Shown here: piece by piece, positions 22,501-31,143 of the stretch
How the letters are laid out: every line of letters starts with the position of its first letter
Numbering within the stretch: the stretch's first letter is position 1
Assembly (NCBI GenBank): GCA_016169945.1
Contig: JADLSH010000324.1
Span: 24,441 to 88,440 of the forward strand
DNA length: 64,000 nucleotides
Origin: Trachythela sp. YZ-2020
Taxonomy: Eukaryota > Cnidaria > Anthozoa > Malacalcyonacea > Clavulariidae
Reading direction: 5' to 3'
Position numbers and translations under genes: made by a program
The notes under the pieces: generated by a model
What the model saw: only the letters and a program-made list of their open reading frames with translations
Database searches by the model: none
Told to the model about the DNA's origin: nothing

Positions 22501-22970
22501 TTGGTCATGCAGCAAAGAACCTCTCTCTGGAAATTATGGAATGGGCATTCATACTGGAGAAATGTGCCGGTGCTCTTGCTCATATTCACGAAAAAGGTTT
22601 TATTCATTGTGATATTAAACATAATAATATTATTTTGCACAACAGCACAGGCATTCGTGAACCAGTAATAATTGATTTTGGGCAAATGAAAAAAGCCGAA
22701 AATGTAAAACTTTATAAGCTGAACTCGAAGGAGCAAGATCGCTATATAAAATTTTATAAACATATAGCACCAGAAATAATTTGGGGAAGAAGTACAGCAT
22801 CCCCAGCAAGCGACATCTACTCATTCGGCCAAATAATTTCTCTGGTTGTTTATTACACTAAATCGACTGGTCTGCAAAAAATAGCCAAGAAATGTATCAA
22901 TGGAACACCTGAAAGACGACCTAAAGCTGTTGGTGTAGCTTTAGAACTTAACGAACTTTATAAAAATTGA
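13163..22970 (+). CDS. Protein kinase gene carried as cargo, with triplicated exons
   Basis: Joining 13163-13548, 14504-14709 and 22411-22970 gives 383 residues with matching splice phases (2, then 1) and GT-AG borders. Residues 1-128 are basic and lysine/arginine-rich, probably nuclear. The kinase domain shows the glycine loop GEGTFG (153-158), VAVK with lysine 173, glutamate 187 in helix C, HCDIKHNN (263-270) with catalytic D265, K267 and N270, DFG (286-288), APE (317-319), SDIYSFG (331-337) and the subdomain XI arginine in ERRP. All catalytic residues are present; cysteine replaces the usual arginine of HRD. Substrate unknown; a serine/threonine kinase is more likely from the DIKxxN loop. 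Exon 2 exists in three equivalent copies and either downstream copy could substitute. Capture by the surrounding transposon is inferred from its position between the terminal repeats. Confidence 0.7.
14504..14709 (+). CDS. Kinase exon 2, copy 1 (N-lobe)
   Basis: Acceptor TTTTGTAG ends at 14503; donor GTATGA begins at 14710. The 206-nt exon encodes the glycine-rich loop (GEGTFG), the ATP-anchoring lysine (VAVKQF) and helix C (IEQEAVMIKSF), ending DHQ plus one base. The phase matches exon 1 upstream and exon 3 downstream. Copies at 17722 and 20543 encode the same protein sequence. Confidence 0.75.
15474..15545 (-). tRNA. tRNA-like SINE head, left arm, copy 1 (probably not functional)
   Basis: The minus strand reads CCTCTGTAGCTCAGTTGGTT and on to a T-arm GGGTTCAATTCC and a pairing AGAGGA end, giving a cloverleaf with good A and B boxes. 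In the 7-nt anticodon loop position 33 is C instead of the invariant T (loop CCGGAAT, formal anticodon GGA), so it is probably a SINE promoter rather than a working tRNA. Confidence 0.4.
15663..15734 (+). tRNA. tRNA-like SINE head, right arm, copy 1 (probably not functional)
   Basis: This is the inverted partner of the copy at 15474-15545, with TAGTTCAGTTGG in the D-arm and the same non-canonical anticodon loop. The T-stem carries wobble pairs. The two tRNA-like heads point away from each other's tails, with about 115 bp between them. Confidence 0.4.
16367..16773 (+). pseudogene. Fused exon: start of exon 3 joined to part of exon 1 (copy 2)
   Basis: An intact exon 3 acceptor (TTTAAATAAG) precedes GTCTACC at 16367. 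After 76 or so bases of exon 3 (reading LPFLFGVHVQSKPYALVTEF) the sequence switches to exon 1 at 16451 and runs to the exon 1 donor at 16773. In the exon 3 frame the exon 1 part is read out of frame and meets TAA after ATTSFKTK. If included, this fused exon would therefore end the protein after the N-lobe and hinge. In the exon 1 frame it lacks the true ATG context. It must be skipped for a full kinase. Confidence 0.65.
17722..17927 (+). CDS. Kinase exon 2, copy 2 (N-lobe)
   Basis: Same splice sites, length and protein as the copy at 14504-14709. It can replace that exon in the spliced product without changing frame, so it is an exact duplicate exon rather than a diverged alternative. Confidence 0.6.
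18691..18762 (-). tRNA. tRNA-like SINE head, left arm, copy 2 (probably not functional)
   Basis: As in copy 1, except that one base in the anticodon loop differs (plus strand GATTGCGG instead of GATTCCGG). This further argues against a constrained functional tRNA. Confidence 0.35.
18880..18951 (+). tRNA. tRNA-like SINE head, right arm, copy 2 (probably not functional)
   Basis: Identical to the right-arm tRNA-like sequence of copy 1. Confidence 0.35.
19208..19590 (+). pseudogene. Exon 3/exon 1 fusion without acceptor (copy 3)
   Basis: Here the exon 3 piece begins only at ATGTTCAATCC because upstream sequence, including the acceptor, is deleted. Exon 1 sequence follows from 19268 to the donor at 19590. 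It cannot be entered by splicing as the copy at 16367 can. A chance ATG at 19208 reads in the exon 1 frame. Confidence 0.6.
20543..20748 (+). CDS. Kinase exon 2, copy 3 (N-lobe)
   Basis: Third equivalent copy, the nearest to exon 3. On distance alone this copy needs the shortest downstream intron (20749-22410). The protein sequence equals the other two copies; a 6-bp insertion is seen just downstream (near 20822). Confidence 0.65.
21518..21589 (-). tRNA. tRNA-like SINE head, left arm, copy 3 (probably not functional)
   Basis: Same sequence as the left-arm copy at 15474-15545. Confidence 0.35.
21707..21778 (+). tRNA. tRNA-like SINE head, right arm, copy 3 (probably not functional)
   Basis: Same sequence as the right-arm copy at 15663-15734. 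Confidence 0.35.
22411..22970 (+). CDS. Kinase exon 3 (hinge and C-lobe), intact
   Basis: Acceptor AAATAAG ends at 22410. The exon starts with GT completing a cysteine codon, then LPFLFGVHVQSKPYALVTEF (beta-4 and beta-5 into the hinge). It continues with the catalytic loop HCDIKHNNIIL, metal-binding DFG, APE, SDIYSFG and the C-terminal ERRP, and ends at TGA 22968-22970. At 186 codons it holds a complete, somewhat compact C-lobe. It is the only complete copy in the window. Confidence 0.8.
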
Positions 22971-23232
22971 GCACATAGGCTACTGTATATACACTAGAGC
23001 ACTGATCCAATAACTAAAATATACATATGTCATAGCTTGCCATCTCGATATTATAGAGTTTGTAGTAACTCGTTGCATTAATTTATGTTTGTCGGTGGGT
23101 TTTACGATAAATGAAAAACTCGTTTGTGCCTAACAGTAATACACTGTACATGCACGTCATTCTACCAACAAAATTATACATCTTAAATGTCTATGAATAT
23201 TTCAAGTTTTAGGCTAATGTCTTCTGCTAACG

Positions 23233-23238
23233 AATAAA
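23233..23238 (+). terminator. Possible polyadenylation signal of the kinase gene
   Basis: AATAAA about 263 nt after the kinase stop codon, in AT-rich DNA between two convergent genes. Confidence 0.35.
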
Positions 23239-23289
23239 TGAAATACTTAGTTATTAAACACCCACTAGATATTTTTAGGATTTTTCGGT

Positions 23290-23530
23290 AAATAAAATGT
23301 GTGGTGCAAAAACGACTGTTTCGCCCAATATCAGGGCTCATCAGCATGCCTATGACACACATAAAAAACCACACCGCACACGGCAGGCTTGTGATTCCGA
23401 CATGGACAGCCTTTGAAAGGCCGAAAAAGAGCAAACTGGTTTTAAGGCGCCAGCACCCGCCTTTCACACCTTGCTCTGGAGCCAAAGGAGTTTGGTTGGA
23501 CATGGTGACTATATGGGACACTTTGTAGAT
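23290..23530 (+). repeat. Possible interspersed repeat between convergent genes
   Basis: A GC-richer stretch (TTTCGCCCAATATCAGGGCT, then CAGCATGCC, CTTGCTCTGG) sits in the 940-bp gap between the kinase stop and the transposase stop. Its composition differs from its surroundings and looks like an old transposon fragment, but I cannot assign a family. No gene is supported here. Confidence 0.3.
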
Positions 23531-23846
23531 GTGAAATTGCTCAATTTGTCACACCATCCCAGTCTATTCCAACCCTTTATCCCTCCCCTCCCTAGTTCCT
23601 AATACACTCCATGTTTACTCAACGAAGTATTATGTTTTTCTCCAGCTCTTTAAGTTTGGCAATCTATTGAGGCTTTATGGATGTTTTTGTATTACATGAA
23701 CATGTTATTCGTTTAATCTAGTGTTTGGATAATGTATAGTTTTAGTATTTGGAGAAGGATAGAAGAAGTTTGAAAAGACAAACTGGTATTAATTACTGTA
23801 CTACCGCATAATGGATAGACACGATTTTAGTTAAAGAACTTATTCG

Positions 23847-23852
23847 TTTATT
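23847..23852 (-). terminator. Polyadenylation signal of the tnp2 transposase gene
   Basis: AATAAA on the minus strand, 61 nt past the transposase stop codon at 23913-23915, a normal spacing for an animal mRNA. Confidence 0.5.
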
Positions 23853-23912
23853 TTATATTATCTAGTACTAGTACTATTATTAATGTACTCTAATGTACAC
23901 CAATAAAATCAA

Positions 23913-26553
23913 TTAGGAAACAAAATGACGTGATAAAGGTGAGATAATGTACATCTTGTCCTTATGTTCATTTTCTTCGATTGCCATTGCACATTTGGTC
24001 GAAATGCGTTGAACTGGTAAAAATCGCGAAGACCCAACCGGTAGTTTATCCTCCATGCTTGCCACACACAAAGGGTTTAAGTTGAAGCTTGTGTCGTCGA
24101 CTGTTTGATGCCACGTTACACATGCAAAGTAGAACATGATAAATTCCCCACCAAAGTTCAGCGAGTGAGAAAAATAAAAATCTATCATTCCAAACGACAT
24201 AGCGTTGCGTGTTTGATCAATGTCACCGTCTAATCCCGGCCATGCTGCTAAAATCCCTGTTGATCGTTTACTTCTGTAAGCCGCCTTTGAACCAAACTGT
24301 TGGTTGAATATTTCGATGGTACTATATTTATAAATAGTTCTGCTTAGATGTTCAATTAAAATATTCTTCCCTGGAAACATTGTACTGTACACTTTAAACA
24401 GAAGAGCTAAATCGTCATTATCAACACTTCTTTCTTTGTAACAAAGGGGAAGTTTTATAGCAGAAGTATTTTTCCAATTAATCGTATTCAGTGGTGCCAC
24501 GTCGATATTGAAGAAGTTGAGGAGTTCCGATAGTGTGAAAGCTGAATAACCATTTGTGGCATCATTTTTTACTAAAGTGACAACATCTTCAAAGTATGGG
24601 TGTAAATCTTTGTCTAGCGTCATATTATCAAGGAACCGCAGTGTTGTTAACTTTCGCATAAGTTGCAGCTCAATGGACCAGTTGTTCGTTGTGAAGCTTC
24701 CCAGAATACCATTATAGCGCTCAAAGCTGAAGCACCAAAATGAGTGGATAGGTCCATAATCTCGAATGATATCTTTCAAATGGCAGTGCAAATGCATATT
24801 TGGTGTACAAAAGTTATCACCATATAGCTTTTGACATTCTGTACCGAACTTCAACAGCAAAAAATGTGATCGTATAATGTCGTCGTTGGATAAAATTGGT
24901 TTGCACAAATATTTACACGCCAATACAAACGACTGCCAGCATTGAAAATGTTGTTCCGGTAAAACGTCTTTTAGGGCATATAAGGAGTATACGAGCGTCC
25001 AATTTTTCCATTGTTCTGCAGTGTAGGAACCGTAATTTGAAGAAATGACCTTTGGAAGTCTTCCGATATCAACAGGTACCTCGAGTCCATCTATCCTTTC
25101 TTCTAATGTTTCAAGATTTTTTTTGTTCAGAATTCCTTCTGCTACCCAGTTTTTAGAAATATATTTTGCGGTACCAAGATACTCGAGTTTTAACAGTTCA
25201 CTGTAATAGTTTATTCCATACTTTCTGGACAACTTCTCCGCATCTTTTTTTTGTCTTGCATTGCGATATTCTGCTTGCTTGACGCCTGTGCTCGTTACTT
25301 TTACGTTTTTGCCAGTTTTCTTCGTCAAATCCTGAATAATTTGTCTTTTCACCAAAACCACCTGGAAACTTTTTGAGACACCGTGAGCATCCTAATTCTG
25401 CACTGTGGCCTTTGAACCCACACAGCTTTCTCGATGCTGGTATGTCTGAGGAGGTGCACAGCAAGGCTACTTTAAATATAAGTGGTATTGTGCTAAGACT
25501 AGATAACAAGCGAACTCCTTTCCACAGTGCTTTCAATTCTTCCACGAGAGGTTTCAGGAAAGAATTTAGATTCTTCGGTTCCTTCCCCATAGCAGGAATG
25601 ATGCCAACCACTAAAACATTTTCCCATTTGAAACGTTCAGCACGAGGTAAATTAAGTAAAACTAAGTAGAGTACGCCAACAGAATAATCCTTCCTGTGTT
25701 TCATTGGCTGAAAGAAGTCAAAGTTCAGCATTAATCCATAATTTCTGGGAGCGTTTAAGAAATCAATACCGTTATATTTTTGGAAGTCTTTCCAAAGCTG
25801 ACCATCAAAAATATCTGTCATTTGTTCGGAATCCAAATGCCCCCTTTTTCTCCATTCTTCGCATCTTTCTGGAAAGCCAGGCTTTTGAAGTAACTTCTCC
25901 AAAGAATTTAAAACACTTGAATAACAGTAATAATAAATTGGATAATACTTAACAACATTGTTTTTCAAAACAACTCTTTTTACCAATTGTCCGTTACAGA
26001 TATTCATTTTCCCACGTAAATAATGCTTGCTTGAGCATCTTTTCACAACGTGTCGACCATCCACATCACGAACACATTCACTATATTCATAACATGCAGT
26101 GCATTTCGGACAAACAACATACTTGCTAAAATTATCGCGATCTAAAACGAGAAACTGGCGAACCATGTACAACGAGGTCGGAAAAATTGCTATCAGTTCG
26201 GTCAAAAGCTCACCAGTTACATGGATATTCAAAACCTTAAGGAACTGTAAAAGGAAACGCAACAACCATGCAAGCCCATTGTCACTTACGTGACAAACAC
26301 CTTGCCAGATTAGAATAAAATATAACAACCATTGAAGAATGGAGTTGGCGACCTGTACTTTTCTTCGCTTCGGTTCAGGATCTGGAAGAGGTTTGTTGGA
26401 AGAGATGTCTTGATCCAATAGCTGCTCTGATATCTCAGGCCAAATTTCATCATCAGTATTGTCATCTTCTGACAATTCAGTATTGTCGTCTTCCGACAAT
26501 TCACCACCTGCGTCATCGTTACTATCATCTGAACAAATATCACTATCGGCGTC
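23913..26553 (-). CDS. tnp2 transposase exon 3 (core), split by a frameshift at an A8 run
   Basis: Acceptor ATATGTAG ends at 26554 and the exon opens in frame (DADSDICSDDSN). The first frame runs to a stop at 25198; the second is open from 25361 to 23913. They overlap between 25361 and 25198, and protein-like sequence switches from one to the other at the A8 run (25252-25245): the upstream frame reads HRRQ before it and the downstream frame reads EKLSRKYGINYYSELLKLEY after it. Removing one A joins them. No other stop codon or frameshift interrupts the 2.6-kb exon. Confidence 0.8.
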
Positions 26554-29478
26554 CTACATATTTAAAGAGTGACAAGAACAACATATTAATAACTTGCCAC
26601 ATGTTGGAATACACATGCATGGGTCCATGCAGAGTTGGTAGTTTGGAGACTCGATTCGGCTTATCTCTGTTGGTCTAGAGCTGTCTTGAAATAGGCAAAA
26701 ATGCTGTCACAATCAAATAATTATGGCTTGTTTCATACGTCGCACAACCCGACAACCGTCGAAATTACTTGAGACAAATTTAATAACACGAATTAAATGA
26801 ATGAATGCATGAAACGACTAAGGCATAACTTTCTCCAGGCCTAAATTGCCCCAGTCAAGAATGGATTACTTTTATTATTCGGGCACAAAATAGAATATAC
26901 ATGTAGCCAACGAGAACCACATTTTGCACAAACATATATAATGAGTTTTATTGTACTTCCATCGAGTCTCCACACCACTAGCTATGATGAATAAATTTCC
27001 TCGAATTTCGCACACAGTTAAATATAACTTACACTTACTGTAGAACACGTCCTAGTTCTACTGAAATTATATTTCTGAATATTAATTGATTATTAGATTA
27101 AAAGAGCTAATCAATGAATAGTTTAGTATTATACACTCAGTTTGTTACTTTGCTGAATTGCCCACGGGTATAATAAATAATATAGTTTCAATGTCAATCA
27201 ACCATTCTCTGTTGAGTAAAATGAAATGGGAATGTCGTCAGTGGCAGACACTTCGCGAAATATTGGTGGTGCAAACTTAGTCATCTTACATTTGAGTACA
27301 TTGCTTTAAGAGGAAAATATATCTCTGGGTTATGCAATGTTGATTCAATTTTTGTATCGTTTATTATATGTTTTTTAGACAGGATGTTTCGGACCAACTC
27401 GGACCGAATTAAGTAGTGTATTTTTACAATTTAGGACCGACATTTTTGGAAAATTCACAATTGATGGGGGGGTGTCACCCCCCCCCCCTCCCACACCACC
27501 CCTAATGTGCGACCCTGCCTCTAGTGTCCGCCACTAAATGTGGTTATGGTATGCATATTTTCATTGAATGTATTATACGGTACTTTACATTCCGTTTAGA
27601 TTCAGCTTAGTACACAATGTAGGTAGGCTTCAAATGTTTCAGGAAGGACATGTCATTCTGCCTTATCAGGTTGATTCTGGAATGGCAGAGTATGGTAATA
27701 AAATGTATACCTCCGCCCGTCACAGGTTTTGGCCAAAAATTTACTCAACTCATTAAAAGTCCCAGTATGTCTTTTTGTGCAATCAGTGTTTCACTAGTCT
27801 TGTAGAGGGAATATAGTATGGGTAGTTATTCCGTTATTATAGTTATATATATTATAATCTTGGTTATCACCTGCTATGCCCTTGGGATCAGAGTCTAAGA
27901 CTAACATATATTTAATGCTGAATACAGGAGAAGTTTTTAGGAAACTGATAATTTGGTGAGTATAATGTACTGTAGCAGTGATTTTAAGGCTTGGTTATAG
28001 AGGATGAAAGAACCAGGTAGAAATGGAATTAATGTATGTAATACATAGTACAACTCCTTCACTCTCGGTTGATGACTTGCACTCTCGGTTGATGACTTGT
28101 AGTCTTTCATGTGAGTCAAATATTCCTACCCCCACAATCGAAATAAAAGTCAATTTCCCGAAGTAGAGGGTGAACATCTAACATTGATAGGTGCATAAAA
28201 GTAATAGTAAACTAGGCAGGTAAAAACTAATTGGAACTACAATACAAAGGCTAGCTAGGTTCCTGTCAAGGCTGAATTTCAAATTGGGTAGCTCAATAGG
28301 AGCTGAAATGTTACCAGGATTTTATTATTGGCTGGGCTGAAATTTCAGCTCGGTTTACTGGGATAAAACTGAGCCTGGGCTGAAAATCATCGATGAATGT
28401 GCAAGCATACAATAATTTTTAGTTGAAATTCAAACCCAGCACCCATCACCCTAGCCTGCGTAGCTGGCGGTTTTAAGTGGTTGAGGCAAAGGTAGTTTTG
28501 AGGCGAGCGCAGAGCCTAAAAACTACCTTCACCTTAACCCCCAACCCCTTACTGTCGTTGCAATGGAAGTGTTGCAAACATATTACATCAATTCATTACA
28601 TAAGTTGATCAATACATTTGCTCAAAAAATTCTCAACTTCCTGTTTACTAGCATACTTTTTCCCAATTGGTCAATCAGTCACTGAAATGAGACGCCATTG
28701 GTCGATTCACACACAGGAAGTTGATCAATTTTTCAACGAATGAATTGGTCAATTCTAAGTAATGAATTGATGCAATATTTCAGGAACACTTCCATTGCAA
28801 CGACAGTAAAACTGCCAGCTACACAGGCTACCGTAACCCCTTCTCATTACCATTCCATTATTTCATGAATTGGTAAAATTTGTAATTTACAAGACTCTTT
28901 TTTTCTGCATCTCACTCGATGGAAATTATACCATCCACCTAAACCTTCTACAAAATTTGTAATTGTTGATGTGTCAAATATTGATTGTTTAAACATACTT
29001 ACATGTTCAGCTCCAGAATTGCCTGGCATATTTGTGTCAGAAATAGTCTTATCACAAGCTACATGGGACACATCTACAAGAAAATTTATATACTCATAAG
29101 ACATAAATCATCTGGTACGAGCATGCTATTGCAGCATAAGATGCTGGAAACAATTGATATCAATAATAAGTCGATATATCCAATTCGCTGAATATCCATG
29201 TGGTTAAGTGATTTACTATTAAATGTAGAATTGGAATGTTTTAATGTAAGTTGCATGTTTTCAAGGCATTCATGTTAAGGAATTTATATACCCGGAAAGT
29301 AGCAACTGTCAAAACCAGTTTCCCCATCTGTGTCGGACGAAGAAGTCGAAGAATCTCTTTTATTCAATCTCTGCTTTAGTTGACGAGATTGATCCAAAGC
29401 CATATGACGCCGGAATGTTTTTTCTGAAACGCTTTGCTTGCAGTGGTCGCAAAAAACGTATTTCCCAACCTTATTCAT
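23913..29478 (-). CDS. tnp2-family (EnSpm/CACTA) transposase gene, three exons, one frameshift
   Basis: Exons 29478-29292, 29073-29003 and 26553-23913 join with consistent phases and would encode about 965 residues if one base were absent from the A8 run at 25252-25245. Order of features: a CDHC...H zinc-finger-like motif near residues 10-25; an acidic stretch with repeated SEDDNT; a CPKC-type cysteine cluster; the tnp2 core (YSVGVLYLVLLNLPRAERFK, GIIPAMGKEP, then SSDIPASRKLCGFKGHS and GCSRC); and a DUF4218-like C-terminal part (PNMHLHCHL, YGPIHSFWCFSFERYNGILG). In the family this protein cuts and joins element ends. It runs convergent to the kinase. The frameshift may be a real lesion, a homopolymer sequencing error, or slippage. 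Confidence 0.75.
27239..27536. mobile_element. Non-autonomous hAT-type MITE
   Basis: The ends are CAGTGGCAGACACT on the left and AGTGTCCGCCACTA on the right, an inverted repeat with two mismatches and of the CAGTGGCGG style typical of hAT elements. Direct repeats AATGTCGT (27231-27238) and AATGTGGT (27537-27544) flank it, the 8-bp target duplication expected for hAT, with one mismatch. The G7 and C-run interior is also common in this type. No transposase. Confidence 0.75.
28452..28830. mobile_element. TIR element with TAGCCTGCGTAGCTGGCGG ends
   Basis: The 24-bp ends (28452-28475 and 28807-28830) match inversely at 22 positions. Beyond them the inner arms also pair (TACTGTCGTTGCAATGGAAG recurs inverted near 28790), but the left arm carries an extra stretch of about 75 bp (28476-28550). 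That extra stretch contains its own inverted pieces, AGGTAGTTTT and AAAACTACCT, and so looks like a nested insertion. Confidence 0.65.
29003..29073 (-). CDS. tnp2 transposase exon 2
   Basis: This 71-nt exon lies between TTTTCTTGTAG and GTAAGT. It starts with two bases completing the GAT codon begun in exon 1 and reads DVSHVACDKTISDTNMPGNS then GAEH, ending in phase 0, which is exactly what exon 3 needs. The phase agreement on both sides is the main support. Confidence 0.65.
29292..29478 (-). CDS. tnp2 transposase exon 1 (zinc-finger-like N-terminus)
   Basis: ATG at 29478 opens 62 codons plus one base, ending before GTATAT. The sequence MNKVGKYVFCDHCKQSVSEK continues TFRRHMAL, a short CxxC...H motif of the kind found at the start of tnp2-type proteins in animals, followed by a serine-rich acidic tail (SSTSSSDTDGETG). 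The start lies 561 bp inside the right element end, a usual place for a transposase gene. Confidence 0.7.
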
Positions 29479-29689
29479 ATCGCCGGTATCTTTAAATATT
29501 TACGAAGCGTATTAAAGAATAAATTGGTGAAATATAAAGCGTTTCACTTCTAAATTAAACGAGTAGAAATGTAGAATCACAGCGAACTTGCATGTGGTGG
29601 AACACAATCTCAAATCTGTGACAAATGTATCGAATATCATCATGTTTATTGGTTACCATGACTACAAATAAGATTATCTTTAATTCCTT

Positions 29690-30022
29690 TAATATTGTCG
29701 CAATAAAGAGAATTAATGAAGCTGTCGGCTTTTGACTTCCTTTAAATTCAAATTAAAGGTGGTTAAATTCCATTACTCTCTTTAATCAAATTTAAAACAC
29801 GCATTAAAGGTGACTAAAGCAAGCATGGTTTAAAGTCGGTTTTATGCTGCTTTAAAAGCCAGACTAAGTTTAACTAAATCCATAGGTAATACAAAACCCG
29901 TCTTTTGGTCTTACTAAATGTGATTAAATGTATTTTTTTATTTAATCACATTTAAGCAACATATTAAAGGTGTAAACAGACATTTAATATCTTTAGTGTT
30001 CTTATTAAAGCTAATTAATGAC
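29690..30022. repeat. Right subterminal repeat region
   Basis: Many ATTAAAGGTG, GGTTAAA, GACTAAA and CTTTAAT variants in both orientations, mirroring the left end (6105-6480). This also lies upstream of the transposase start, so protein binding here could repress or activate the transposase promoter, as is known for plant En/Spm. That role is inferred. Confidence 0.6.
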
Positions 30023-30039
30023 GCGCTTTTCGTCCTGTG
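30023..30039 (-). repeat. Right terminal inverted repeat of the 24-kb element
   Basis: GCGCTTTTCGTCCTGTG, the exact inverse complement of 6088-6104. The 8-bp satellite begins directly after it (TATAACCATATAACC). Confidence 0.85.
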
Positions 30040-30387
30040 TATAACCATATAACCATATAACCACATAACCATATAACCATATAACCATATAACCATTAAA
30101 CCATATAACAGCATAACCACATAACCACATTACCGCAAAACCCCATAACCATATAACCATTAAACCATATAACCATATAACCATATAACTATATAACCAT
30201 ATAACCATATAACCACATAGCCATTAAACAATATAACAATACAACCATATAACCATATAACAATATAACCATATAACCATATAACAACATAACCATATAA
30301 CCATTAAACCATATAACCACACAACCACTAAACCACATAACCACATAACCATATAACCATATAATCATATAACAATATATACATATA
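30040..30387. repeat. 8-bp satellite, first block
   Basis: Tandem CCATATAA, CCACATAA and CCATTAAA units directly abutting the transposon end. It includes ATTACCGCAAAACCCC near 30131, a variant that marks larger repeats further on. Confidence 0.9.
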
Positions 30388-31143
30388 AACGTTAACGACC
30401 TTGAAGACTGTATTCCTAACTATTTTCAGATTAATACGCATAAATACGCTGATGATTGCACTCAGGATGAGGCAATCTCATATTGCTCTACTAGTAACAT
30501 GCAAATGGTGCTTGATTTAATGAATGACTGGGCCTTCAGAAATAAGATGGAACTTAACGCAAAAAAGACTAAAGATATGTGGATCTGTTTTAAAGAAGGT
30601 ATTCCCGAACCACCTTTACTTACGATTGGTAATGATGTGATTGAAAGAGTTAAATCGTTTAAGCTGCTGGGCCTTTGGTGTAATAATACCCTTAAATGGA
30701 ACACACATGTCGAAGAAATTACAAGAAAGGCAAGCAAACGTTTATTCCACCTTCGGGAATGTCGTCGAGCTAATCTACCGACAGAAGTAGGTCTAACCTG
30801 TTACCTCTCCAAAATCAGACCGGTATTGGAATACGCGTCCCCAATATGGAGTGGATTACCACAATACTTAATAGATGAGGTGGAGAATATCCAAACTAGA
30901 AGTCAAAAAATACTTGCCCTGCCGTTCGACCTACTTCAGTCTCTTGAAGAACGTCGTAATATGCTCGCCATTCGTGAATATAAGAAAATTATTGATGATG
31001 AAACGCATCCATGCAGAAAATATATACCAGATATCGTGACGAAAAAATATGATCTAAGAACAGTAAATACTCTCCCACAATTTTTCTCACATACTAAAAG
31101 GCACAAACTCTCGTTTATCCCAAGAACAAATGCGTTATTATAA
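30388..31143 (+). pseudogene. Reverse transcriptase C-terminal fragment of a LINE
   Basis: The frame is open from 30388 and reads NVNDLEDC, then HKYADDCT, where YADD (30445-30456) is the catalytic motif of the reverse transcriptase palm. After it come MELNAKKTKDMWI, KSFKLLGLWCNNTLKW and IRPVLEYASPIWSGLP, the usual downstream RT and thumb motifs of CR1/L2-clade LINEs, with a stop at 31141-31143. About 250 residues remain. The endonuclease and the fingers part of the RT are missing, so it is not autonomous, but the frame has no internal stop, which suggests a recent insertion. Confidence 0.8.

Larger units (their letters stand above)
26554..29002 (-). other. Intron 2 of the transposase gene, 2.45 kb
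   Basis: Donor CAT/GTAAGT at 29002 and acceptor ATGTAG at 26554. It holds a hAT-type MITE (27239-27536) and a TIR element (28452-28830). The remainder is AT-rich with several tiny ORFs that have no protein character. Confidence 0.65.
6088..30039. mobile_element. Giant EnSpm/CACTA-type DNA transposon, about 24 kb
   Basis: Seen: CACAGGACGAAAAGCGC at 6088-6104 recurs as an exact reverse complement at 30023-30039, and these are the outermost repeats of a block that encodes a tnp2-family transposase. Both ends carry 300-400 bp of TTAAAG/CTTTAA-type subterminal repeats. Known: CACTA/EnSpm elements have short CAC-starting terminal repeats, degenerate subterminal repeats and a tnp2 transposase, and can carry host gene pieces. 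Inferred: the whole block, including the kinase gene and the coiled-coil gene, is one element. The flanking trinucleotides are TAG on the left and TAT on the right, so a clean 3-bp target duplication is not visible. The size is large for an animal element. An alternative is that two nearby element ends bracket unrelated genes. Confidence 0.7.

Noticed and set aside
27995..28177. Small ORFs in the transposase intron (27937-29191)
   Set aside because: Short AT-rich frames. Only the 71-nt exon at 29003-29073 has matching splice sites and phases.
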